Part shown: piece after piece, positions 18,133 to 25,192 of the stretch | Layout: every line of letters begins with the position of its first letter | Position numbering within the stretch: the stretch's first letter is position 1 | Origin: Leifsonia soli | GTDB lineage: Bacteria > Actinomycetota > Actinomycetes > Actinomycetales > Microbacteriaceae | Direction of reading: 5' to 3' | Length of the DNA: 64,000 nt | Assembly (NCBI RefSeq): GCF_013408745.1 | Contig: NZ_JACCBJ010000001.1 | Span: 2,418,001 to 2,482,000, forward strand | Position numbers and translations under genes: made by a program | Notes under the pieces: generated by a model | Database searches by the model: none | What the model was told of the DNA's origin: nothing | What the model saw: the letters and a program-made list of their open reading frames with translations, nothing else

Positions 18133-18797
18133 CGCGCCCTCCGATCGTGGTAGACGGTGCCGCCCGTGAGGACGTCGGGGCCGGCGACGAGGAAGATCAT
18201 CGTGAAGAATCGGCCGCAGACCACGAATCCGACCTCGAACAGGAGCAGGCCGACCAGCAGCCCGTTGCTCAGCCAGAGCTCGTTGGTGATGACGAAGCCG
18301 GCCATCCCGGCGGCGGTGGGGATGAGGTGGAGGATCCACCGGCCGGTGCTCGCCATGAGGATGCCGATGATCGCGGACACCACGGACGACGCCGCGACGA
18401 ACAGCGAAGCGAAGGCCGCCACCCACCCCGAGAAGTAGAGCCCGGTCAGCAGATAGAAGGCGACCAGCAGTGCGACTCCCGCACTGAGCGCGATGACGGC
18501 GACGAGCGTCGCCGTCATCTCGGACGCCCGCGACAGCCGGTGCAGGAGCACCGTCGCGAGGGCGTGGAGGAGCGCGCAGCAGAAGAAGATCACGGTGAGC
18601 TGCGTGCCGTCCCCCGTGATCACCGTGGTCCCGGCGGTCAGCCACAGCATGGTCGCGCCGAGCGCGACCACCGCCGCGTTGGCGAGGGTGCTGCCGACGG
18701 CCAGCGCCGTCTTCGTCGCGTGGTGCGCGAGACGGTGTGCGCCGCGGGTCGCCGGTCGCAACGTTGTCACGTCTGTCACCTCCGCAGTGGTTCTCAT
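18129..18797 (-). CDS. Polytopic membrane protein of unknown function
   Basis: 222 residues with about six hydrophobic helices (roughly 33-55, 65-85, 93-117, 122-145, 150-175, 180-205). No motif that I recognise; the N terminus is polar and basic (THRLAHHATKTALAVG region). It is coupled by ATGA overlap to the epimerase gene and lies 90 bases after the surface-protein gene, with a hairpin between. Position suggests a role in export or modification of a surface polymer, but that is inference. Confidence 0.7.
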   Translation of the reverse strand: MRTTAEVTDVTTLRPATRGAHRLAHHATKTALAVGSTLANAAVVALGATMLWLTAGTTVITGDGTQLTVIFFCCALLHALATVLLHRLSRASEMTATLVAVIALSAGVALLVAFYLLTGLYFSGWVAAFASLFVAASSVVSAIIGILMASTGRWILHLIPTAAGMAGFVITNELWLSNGLLVGLLLFEVGFVVCGRFFTMIFLVAGPDVLTGGTVYHDRRAR

Positions 18798-18831
18798 CGG
18801 CTGTCGTGGGTACTGCCGGGCTGTGGGATCA

Positions 18832-18865
18832 GGGATGGTGCGCCCCCTGCGAGACGCACCATCCC
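18832..18865 (-). terminator. Hairpin between surface-protein and membrane-protein genes
   Basis: gggatggtgcg and cgcaccatccc form a perfect 11-base stem with a 12-base loop, 23 bases after the surface-protein stop. It could end or attenuate transcription so that the surface protein is made in excess over the membrane protein and epimerase. Confidence 0.65.
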
Positions 18866-18887
18866 CGTGCCCGATCCTGGGGACGGA

Positions 18888-19814
18888 TCAGGCCGTCACA
18901 CGGGACCGGCGGAAGAGGCGGACGCCTCCGAAGCCGAGACCCGCGAGCGCGATCGCACCCGCAGCGACCACACCGTTCATGACCGGCAGCGGGGCCGTGT
19001 TGAACTCGATCGGCGCGCTGACGTCGTTACCGACCTTCTGCGTGATCGACAGCGGCGGGGTGACGCCGCTGGGGATGGTCGCCGACCAGTTGCCGTTGGC
19101 GTCAGCCGTAGTCGTGCCGACGGTCGAACCCGTCGAGTCCTTCACCGTGATCTCAGCACCCGGCTGGGCGGTGCCCGTCAGGGTGTAGTCACCGTTCGCG
19201 TCCGGACCCGTCGCACCGGTCGCCGTGAACCCGGAGCCCGCTCCCGGAATCTGCGACTGCGGCAGGGTCGCCGAGCCGGCAGCGGTCGTCAGGCCGGTGT
19301 ACGGCGTGAATGTGGCGGTCACGTTGCCCGAGATGATTCCCGTCGACTGGATCGGCAAGTCACGAGTAGTTGCGGAATAGTCTGTGGTGTCGATGAGGGC
19401 AGGATCCGTGGGACCAATCACGATGGAGTTGGACGTGGTCTGGGTGCGTCCATCCGCAGAGATGGTGCACGTGTAGGTGGCCGTGTTTGGAGCACAGGCC
19501 GCCGGGAGGAACTTGAGCCCTGCCGGGAGCGTGAACGAGCGGCCGGCGGTCGAGGTCGTTCCGGGAGCGAAGGTCGCCGTCTTGGTCGCCGTCCCATCGC
19601 CCGTGTTGAATCGAAGCACCCCGTTGGTTCCCGGAGTGGCGAAGGAGGTTGCGGGTGACGTCGGAATCACCTGGAGGTTCGTCACGCCCGCGTTCATGCC
19701 GCCGGTTGCGGCATTCGCGGCCGTGGCGGCACCCAGGACCATGGCGATCGACGCGACGCCGATGGCCGCGCCGGCCAGGACCTTGCGGCCCGTCTTCTTC
19801 TTTGAGTTATGCAT
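18888..19814 (-). CDS. Secreted surface protein with C-terminal hydrophobic-basic tail, putative exosortase substrate
   Basis: 308 residues from ATG 19814, which has aggagaaaag upstream; the frame is open further but that part lies inside the glycosyltransferase gene. A Sec signal peptide (basic MHNSKKKTGRK, helix, cut after ANA near residue 36) is followed by a Thr/Ser/Ala-rich beta-type body. An Ig-like module of about 80 residues (NGDYTLTGTAQPGAEITVKD and TTADANGNWSATIPSG) has the wording of bacterial Ig-like adhesin repeats. The end is PLPVMNG, a membrane helix (about 281-298), then RLFRRSRVTA. There is no LPxTG/LAxTG, so the adjacent exosortase is the likely processing enzyme (inference). 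Confidence 0.8.
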   Translation of the reverse strand: MHNSKKKTGRKVLAGAAIGVASIAMVLGAATAANAATGGMNAGVTNLQVIPTSPATSFATPGTNGVLRFNTGDGTATKTATFAPGTTSTAGRSFTLPAGLKFLPAACAPNTATYTCTISADGRTQTTSNSIVIGPTDPALIDTTDYSATTRDLPIQSTGIISGNVTATFTPYTGLTTAAGSATLPQSQIPGAGSGFTATGATGPDANGDYTLTGTAQPGAEITVKDSTGSTVGTTTADANGNWSATIPSGVTPPLSITQKVGNDVSAPIEFNTAPLPVMNGVVAAGAIALAGLGFGGVRLFRRSRVTA

Positions 19815-21291
19815 GAGTCTTTTCTCCTGTTGTTGCGGAATGAGCGGGCAGAATTCGGGTCTGCCCGTGCGGGTGAGCACTATGGGCCCCCCTCCCCGGA
19901 GTCGCGTTGGGCGAGCTCCCGAAGGCTGTGTGGCGCCCGCGCCGGGTTCGCGTCTCTGCGAGGCGGGGTGCACGATGGTGTTCTCCGTTGCGGCGGGTCT
20001 TGGCCCACCCGGAGCGGTTCATGGCCACCCGGGCGAAGGCTCGCGTCGAGCTGGCCCAGGTGTAGAAGCTGTAGATCCAGGAGCCGAGCCCCCAGCCGAT
20101 GGCCTGCGCCCACGATGCGTCGGGCTCGCAGAACTTGCGGTACACCGGTCCCCAGACACCGAACGGCGCGACGCCGACGACGAGGTAGACGCCGACGAGC
20201 CACCAGTTGTCGGCCAGCCAGAGCCCGGGGCCACCCGGGTAGCCCGCGATGCCGCTGATGATCGCGATGCCGAGCAGCACCCAGGTGACGAAGCCGAGCA
20301 GCTGCAGGAACGGGAGCAGCAGGTAGTACGCCGACTCGATCGCACCGCCCGGCCCGAAATGCGGCGAGCGGAGGATATCCCTCAGATACCGGGAGCACTG
20401 GATGTTTCCCTGCGCCCACCGCGTGCGCTGGGTCAGGAAGCGCCGGAGGTCGACCAAGCCCTCCTGCTCGACGTACGTGTCGTGGATGTGCCGGATCTCA
20501 TAACCGGCGAGCAGCACATGCACGCCGAGCTCGTAATCCTCGAGCAGGGAGCCGTGCCACGGCTGTCCCTTCTCGCGGTCGATCGCGTCGAGCGTGGCCA
20601 GCCGGGTGAACTGCCCGTTGCCGCCGAGACCCACCGTGCGGGTCTGACCGCGGAGCGTCTGCATCGCCGCGATGATCGTGCGGAATTCGAGGTCTTGCAT
20701 GCGGACGAGGAAGCGGGACAGCCGCGGCAGCGGTGTACCGTCGGCGGCCTTCGTGTCGTTGCGGTTCTTCATCCGGACCGTCACCTGCGCCGCACCCACC
20801 TGCGGATCCCCGAACACGGTGTTCCCGGCGGCCTGCGCCAGGGCGTTCTCGGCGAGCTCCCCGTCGGCGTCGATCACGCACACGATGGTGCGATCCATAT
20901 CGGCACTCGAGGGCAGCCAGTCGCGGAAGACGCGGTAGGCGGAGTTGAGCGCCGGTCCCTTGCCCGTCCTCGCGTCCGGACGGACGCGTCGCACGAGGTG
21001 CACCATGTCGTCGCGGGTCGCACGAGACTCGACGATGGACGCTGTCGCGTCGTCGCTGTCGTCATCGATCACCCAGACATGCGCATCCGGGAAGCGGCTG
21101 CGGAGGCGGTCGATCGTGGCCTCGACGACCGCTTCCTCGTCGCGGCAGGGCACGAAGAAGTGCCAGTCGTACCGATCCGGATCGCCAGGTTCTTCCGGCG
21201 TGCGCTTGATGAACGGCACCAGGATGAGCGTGACGTAGCTGAGGAAGGAGATCACCAGAGCGGTCGACGCGACACTGAGGAACAGGGTCAT
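19807..21291 (-). CDS. Family 2 glycosyltransferase, membrane-bound
   Basis: 494 residues from ATG 21291, which overlaps the exosortase stop (ATGA). One N-terminal helix (about 5-28) precedes a GT2 domain: FFVPCRDEE, VIDDDSDD (75-81), CVIDADGE with DAD at 141-143, LLEDYELG (249-256) and QRTRW (288-292). The Q..RW motif and three to four C-terminal helices (about 320-420) point to a processive or membrane-embedded transferase. The C-terminal 70 residues are polar and Arg/His-rich. Its stop overlaps the surface-protein start by 8 bases, an unusually tight coupling of a glycosyltransferase to a surface protein, suggesting glycosylation of that protein or of its anchor. Confidence 0.88.
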   Translation of the reverse strand: MTLFLSVASTALVISFLSYVTLILVPFIKRTPEEPGDPDRYDWHFFVPCRDEEAVVEATIDRLRSRFPDAHVWVIDDDSDDATASIVESRATRDDMVHLVRRVRPDARTGKGPALNSAYRVFRDWLPSSADMDRTIVCVIDADGELAENALAQAAGNTVFGDPQVGAAQVTVRMKNRNDTKAADGTPLPRLSRFLVRMQDLEFRTIIAAMQTLRGQTRTVGLGGNGQFTRLATLDAIDREKGQPWHGSLLEDYELGVHVLLAGYEIRHIHDTYVEQEGLVDLRRFLTQRTRWAQGNIQCSRYLRDILRSPHFGPGGAIESAYYLLLPFLQLLGFVTWVLLGIAIISGIAGYPGGPGLWLADNWWLVGVYLVVGVAPFGVWGPVYRKFCEPDASWAQAIGWGLGSWIYSFYTWASSTRAFARVAMNRSGWAKTRRNGEHHRAPRLAETRTRRGRHTAFGSSPNATPGRGAHSAHPHGQTRILPAHSATTGEKTHA

Positions 21292-21929
21292 GGCGACACC
21301 TGCTCGGCGCCGGGACCGCTGGTCTTCTTCTTCCCGGCCTTCGGAGACCGGCGTCGGGGGCCGTTCATGATGCGCAGCATCAGGAGGGCTGCTCCGACCA
21401 GACCGAGGAGAGCGACGAGTGTGCCGATGAGGATGTGCGACCACTCGTAGCCCGCTTCGTCCCACCACAGGGTCGAGAAGGCGATGAGAGCGATCCGGAT
21501 CGCGTTGACCACCGCAACGATCGCGAAGCCGATGACCGTCGCGAGCACCCAGCGCGGCCAGGTGACCCGGGTGAACATGAGCACCGCGGCCGAGAACAGC
21601 AGCATCGGGGTGAGAAGGACGAGCGTCGTGCACTCGACGGTGATCTGGAGACCCAGGTAGTGCAGCGGGTCCAGCTTGATCACGAACTGGTCGGCGAACT
21701 GGAAGACGCCGGCACCCAGGAACGGCTTGAGCAGCGCGGTGATCACCGCGGCCTCCAGGGAGCGGAACTGCTCCTGGATGATGATGAAGTAGGCGCCGGC
21801 GGCGAGCAGCCCCAGGCCCACCAGGTAGCGGAACACGCGGTTCAGCGTGCCGAGCGGGCGCAGGCTGTTCTGCCGCACCCGCGCAGCGCGCCGGGTGACG
21901 GACGCGCCTCCTACGGTGGCACCGGTCAT
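21288..21929 (-). CDS. Exosortase/archaeosortase-family transpeptidase-like protein
   Basis: 213 residues with about six to seven membrane helices. The three residues that define the family are present with correct spacing: Cys100 in VECTTLVLL, Arg145 in VNAIRIALIA and His165 in WSHILIG. Exosortases and archaeosortases cut C-terminal signals made of a short motif, a hydrophobic helix and a basic tail, like sortases but within the membrane. The C-terminal 25 residues are Lys/Arg-rich. Start ATG 21929 overlaps the LAxTG mini-protein stop (TGATG) and its stop overlaps the GT2 start (ATGA). In Gram-negatives such genes sit with exopolysaccharide loci; here too glycan genes surround it. Which neighbour is the substrate is inferred. 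Confidence 0.85.
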   Translation of the reverse strand: MTGATVGGASVTRRAARVRQNSLRPLGTLNRVFRYLVGLGLLAAGAYFIIIQEQFRSLEAAVITALLKPFLGAGVFQFADQFVIKLDPLHYLGLQITVECTTLVLLTPMLLFSAAVLMFTRVTWPRWVLATVIGFAIVAVVNAIRIALIAFSTLWWDEAGYEWSHILIGTLVALLGLVGAALLMLRIMNGPRRRSPKAGKKKTSGPGAEQVSP

Positions 21930-22123
21930 CAGCGTGCCTCTCGCTGGGCGCGGCGCCTCTGGGCGATGCGGAGCAGGAGGATGCCTCCGAGGGCGGCGCT
22001 CAGGGCGATGATGGCGAGACCCACCACCTGGAACGGCGGAACGCCGGTCGAGGCGAGCACTCCGCCTGCACCCAGTCCACTGGGGGGCAACGTGTTGTAC
22101 ATGAGCAGGGAAACCTTTCTCAC
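21929..22123 (-). CDS. Mini-protein consisting almost only of an LAxTG-type sorting tail
   Basis: 64 residues from GTG 22123, or 57 from ATG 22102 (neither has an ideal ribosome site). It reads MYNTLPPSGLGAGGV, then LASTG, a 20-residue hydrophobic helix (about 33-52) and the basic tail RIAQRRRAQREAR. LAxTG-helix-basic is the signal recognised by class E sortases of high-GC actinobacteria. Only about 25 residues precede it and no Sec signal is visible, so the helix would have to act as both insertion and sorting signal. It is coupled to the exosortase gene (TGATG). It may be an exosortase substrate, a scaffold or a regulator. No sortase gene is in the window. Confidence 0.65.
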   Translation of the reverse strand: MRKVSLLMYNTLPPSGLGAGGVLASTGVPPFQVVGLAIIALSAALGGILLLRIAQRRRAQREAR

Positions 22124-22528
22124 CGGCCGGCCTGATTCGGGTGTTTGCGGGTGGTGCTCTGGATCGGGTGTGGCCAGCCGGGATGAACGAGTGAAACCCT
22201 AGGCAGGCGGTTTCGCGGCGCCCGGCGGGTTGATCGGCAGTTCAGTAGGGGGTGCCGGGCAATGGAGTGGGTGTCGATGCGCGTTCAGTAACGAGGTGCG
22301 GGCGTCTGCGTGGAAGTGGCGCTCGACACCGAGGTCGTGGCGGGCGAACGCCAGGGCGCGTCCCGTTTTGGCCGCCGACGCGCAATGGTGATGTGGGACT
22401 ACCTAACCTCTGCCCATCCGATACGTAAAACTGCCGAGTATCAGCGTGAGCGCCTCGTGCGCGCGCTAACGTCTCACTCCAGCGGCCTCTTACCAGACCG
22501 CCTTGTACACCCTTGGGGAGGGCCATCC
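22124..22528. other. Divergent control region between exosortase cluster and regulator genes
   Basis: About 400 bases with no convincing gene. It must hold promoters for both directions. The part from about 22395 to 22520 is less GC-rich and contains the palindrome TACGTA (22422-22427) and actacctaacc, words compatible with a promoter or LuxR-type half-site. A frame is open from 22310 into the regulator gene, but its first 73 codons look unlike protein and the good ribosome site lies before 22529. Confidence 0.5.
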
Positions 22529-25105
22529 GTGTCGCTACGTCGAGCCGAGACCGAGATCGCCATCGCCGCAATCGGCGATGGCATTTCGCTCGAGATCGTC
22601 GGCGGCCACGGCAGCGGCCGCACGACATTCCTGAACTCGCTGGGCATGCAGCTCGCAAGCCGGTCCTTCCACGTGGTCTCCCTGCATGGCGTGCGCCCCC
22701 TCTCGTCCCGGCCGCTCGCCGCCCTCAACGTCGCGGGCTACGCGGCCAGGGCCGACGGCCGCCCCTCCGGCATCGACACCGTGCTCGCAGAGCTCGTCGA
22801 CCGGCTTCCGCAAGGCTCCTCGCTCATCACGGTCGACGACGGCGACTACCTCGACGAGATGAGCTGGGGCGTCCTGGCCGCCCTGCACGCCCGGCACCGG
22901 GTGCCCATCGCGTTCACGCGCCTCGCCCGGCCGGCCTGCTCGGCCATCACCAGCTCGTTCGGCCTCGGCGAGGTGTCGACGCTCGAGCTGCGTCCCCTGC
23001 GCTTCGACGAGCTCGCCACAGCGCTCGAGAGCCAGCACGGCGGCCCGCTCGACGCGAGCACCCTGTCCCAGCTCTATGCCCGATCGGCCGGCAACATCGG
23101 CCTGGCGTGCGCGATGCTCGAGTCGGGCCTGCGCGAAGGCCGCATCGAGACCCGCAACGGGGTCATCACCACGGATCAGTCGCTGTGGGCGCCATCGCTG
23201 GTCCAGGCGGTGGAGCGCCTGATCGACCCGCTGACGCCCGAGCAGCGCGGACTCCTCGAACTGCTCGCCTTCGTCGGGGTGCTCGACGTCGAGACCGCCG
23301 ACCTGCTCGGCACGTCGCGCGACCTGGAGCAGCTGGAGGACCTCGATCTGGTCAAGCTGCTCCCCTCGGGCGACCGGCAGCTGGTCAGCGTCAGCCCGCC
23401 GCTCGTCGTCGACTACTTCCGTCACTTCGTCCGACCGGCACGCCGGCTGCGCCTCATCAGGACGCTGCGGCAGACACTCGACCCGGCAGGGCGCGTCGTG
23501 CTGCCGGCGGCACGCGTCCAGGCGGGTGAGTCGGCCGCACAGCTCGTGCACCTCATCCACGAGCGCCAGGAGACGCGGGCGGTCATCGCCCGCAGCGAGT
23601 GGGATCGCAGCCGGACACTCCGGTCGGCGATCCCGTACATCGAGGCCCTGTCGGAGGCGACGCGCGCGACCGCCGACATCGACGCCGCCTTCGAGGAGTC
23701 GGCGCCGCTGGTGGATGCCGAGGCGCCGGATCGCGCGCCCGACGACCTGCGCGCCGCCTGGCACGCACTGCGCGCGGTCCACGATGCCTACAACCACCAC
23801 AAGCCGGAGGAGGCGGTGCGCCGACTGCGTGCGGACGCCGCGACGGCCGGCGCCTACGCGGGAATCATGCTCGCGTGCGCGGTCGAGATCGAGCTGGAGC
23901 TCATCGGGCCGGTCGACGACTCCGGGCTGCCTGATCCGGATGGGGACGACGAGATGCGCTCGGCCGTGCGGATCGCCATCCACCGCGCCCGGGCGCTCGT
24001 CGCGCTCGTCCGCGGCGAGCTGGCGGCATCGGAGCGGCACCTGGCGGCGATCCGCGAGATCAGCGGAGAGGAACTCGACCTGGTGTGCTCCGCACTCGTC
24101 GCGATGATCCTCGCGCTCCGCAGCCGCACGACGGAGGCACTTGCCCTCGCCCGCGCCGGGATCGAGTCGAGTCGCCTCCGCTTCGACGCCGTCGGGATGC
24201 AGACCTTCGCGGCCATCGCGAGCTTCTGCCGGATGGCCGACGGCAACTACGGCGAGGTGGAGGAGATCCTCGACGAGATGATGAGCCTCGGCGACTCCTC
24301 CGGCCGGGCGCCGCTCACTCCCTTCGCCCACCTCTCCCTCACGATCATGTCCAGCGTCACCTCGTCACGGCGTGGACGCCGAGCGGTCGCGGACCAGCGC
24401 GATGCCGAACTGTTGCGGATGCGGACGCCCGACGGGCCGTATCCGACGACCCAGCGCTCGTGGGCCTTCGGGCAGAGTCTGGCCAGCCGCGGCGAGTTCC
24501 CGGAGGCCGCGGACGAGTTCTCCCGCTGCGGAGACCTGCTCTGGGCGCGCGGAGCCCGCCTCTCCGCGGCACTCGCCTACAACTCGGCCCTCGAGATCGA
24601 CCCCTCCACGGAGCGGCTGGCGCGGCACGCCTCCCGCATCGAGCCGGTGGAGGGGGCTCTCGTGCAGGACACGTTCGAGCACGTGACCGCCGTCGTCCAC
24701 TCGGACGGACCGGCCCTGCTGGCCAACGCCGACCGGTTCGCCGACGGGGGCAGGTACGGCCTGGCCCTGGCATCCCTCTCCGCGGCGGCGAAGAGCTTCG
24801 CGGAGGCGGGCGACGACGCGTCGGCGGCGCGCGCCCGCGACCGGCACCGCCGCCTCCGCGACACACTGCAGCCGGACACGTTCGACGCGGACCGGTTCCG
24901 CACCACCTACGTGGAGCTCACGGCGCGGGAGCTCGAGGTCGCCCGCTACGCTGCGGCCGGGCTGACGAACCAGCAGATCGCCGACGAGCTCGTCCTCTCG
25001 GTGCGGACGGTCGAGAGCCACCTGCACCGCGTGATGCGGAAGACCGGCGTCGAACGCCGACACCACCTCAAGAAGGTGATCGGGTCTGCCGGAGCCGGAA
25101 CCTAG
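22529..25105 (+). CDS. Large LAL/LuxR-family ATPase regulator, paralogue 1
   Basis: 858 residues from GTG 22529, chosen because ggggaggg lies 6 bases upstream and because the product then aligns with its downstream paralogue. The P-loop reads GGHGSGRT (25-32) with Arg where Lys is expected. A Walker B-like SLITVDDGDYLDEM follows near residue 105. The middle (about 330-780) is helical and repeat-like (TPR type). The C-terminal 65 residues are a LuxR helix-turn-helix: ELTARELEVARYAAAGLTNQ and ELVLSVRTVESHLHRVM. Divergent from the exosortase cluster across the control region, so a role in its regulation is likely but not shown. Confidence 0.87.
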   Translation: MSLRRAETEIAIAAIGDGISLEIVGGHGSGRTTFLNSLGMQLASRSFHVVSLHGVRPLSSRPLAALNVAGYAARADGRPSGIDTVLAELVDRLPQGSSLITVDDGDYLDEMSWGVLAALHARHRVPIAFTRLARPACSAITSSFGLGEVSTLELRPLRFDELATALESQHGGPLDASTLSQLYARSAGNIGLACAMLESGLREGRIETRNGVITTDQSLWAPSLVQAVERLIDPLTPEQRGLLELLAFVGVLDVETADLLGTSRDLEQLEDLDLVKLLPSGDRQLVSVSPPLVVDYFRHFVRPARRLRLIRTLRQTLDPAGRVVLPAARVQAGESAAQLVHLIHERQETRAVIARSEWDRSRTLRSAIPYIEALSEATRATADIDAAFEESAPLVDAEAPDRAPDDLRAAWHALRAVHDAYNHHKPEEAVRRLRADAATAGAYAGIMLACAVEIELELIGPVDDSGLPDPDGDDEMRSAVRIAIHRARALVALVRGELAASERHLAAIREISGEELDLVCSALVAMILALRSRTTEALALARAGIESSRLRFDAVGMQTFAAIASFCRMADGNYGEVEEILDEMMSLGDSSGRAPLTPFAHLSLTIMSSVTSSRRGRRAVADQRDAELLRMRTPDGPYPTTQRSWAFGQSLASRGEFPEAADEFSRCGDLLWARGARLSAALAYNSALEIDPSTERLARHASRIEPVEGALVQDTFEHVTAVVHSDGPALLANADRFADGGRYGLALASLSAAAKSFAEAGDDASAARARDRHRRLRDTLQPDTFDADRFRTTYVELTARELEVARYAAAGLTNQQIADELVLSVRTVESHLHRVMRKTGVERRHHLKKVIGSAGAGT

Positions 25106-25192
25106 CCGAATGTCCGATGTCATGCAGATGAGGTGATGCCCGGCGGGGAGGCGCCCGCCATCCTGAGAGTGCAGCGGGGAAAGCGGGGGAAC

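Noticed and set aside
18960..19010. Possible LPxTG sortase signal in the surface protein
   Set aside because: The motif before the helix reads PLPVMNG; no LPxTG or LAxTG is present.
22310..22528. Longer N terminus for the first LAL paralogue
   Set aside because: Less protein-like, lacks a ribosome site, and has no counterpart in the second paralogue; GTG 22529 follows ggggaggg.
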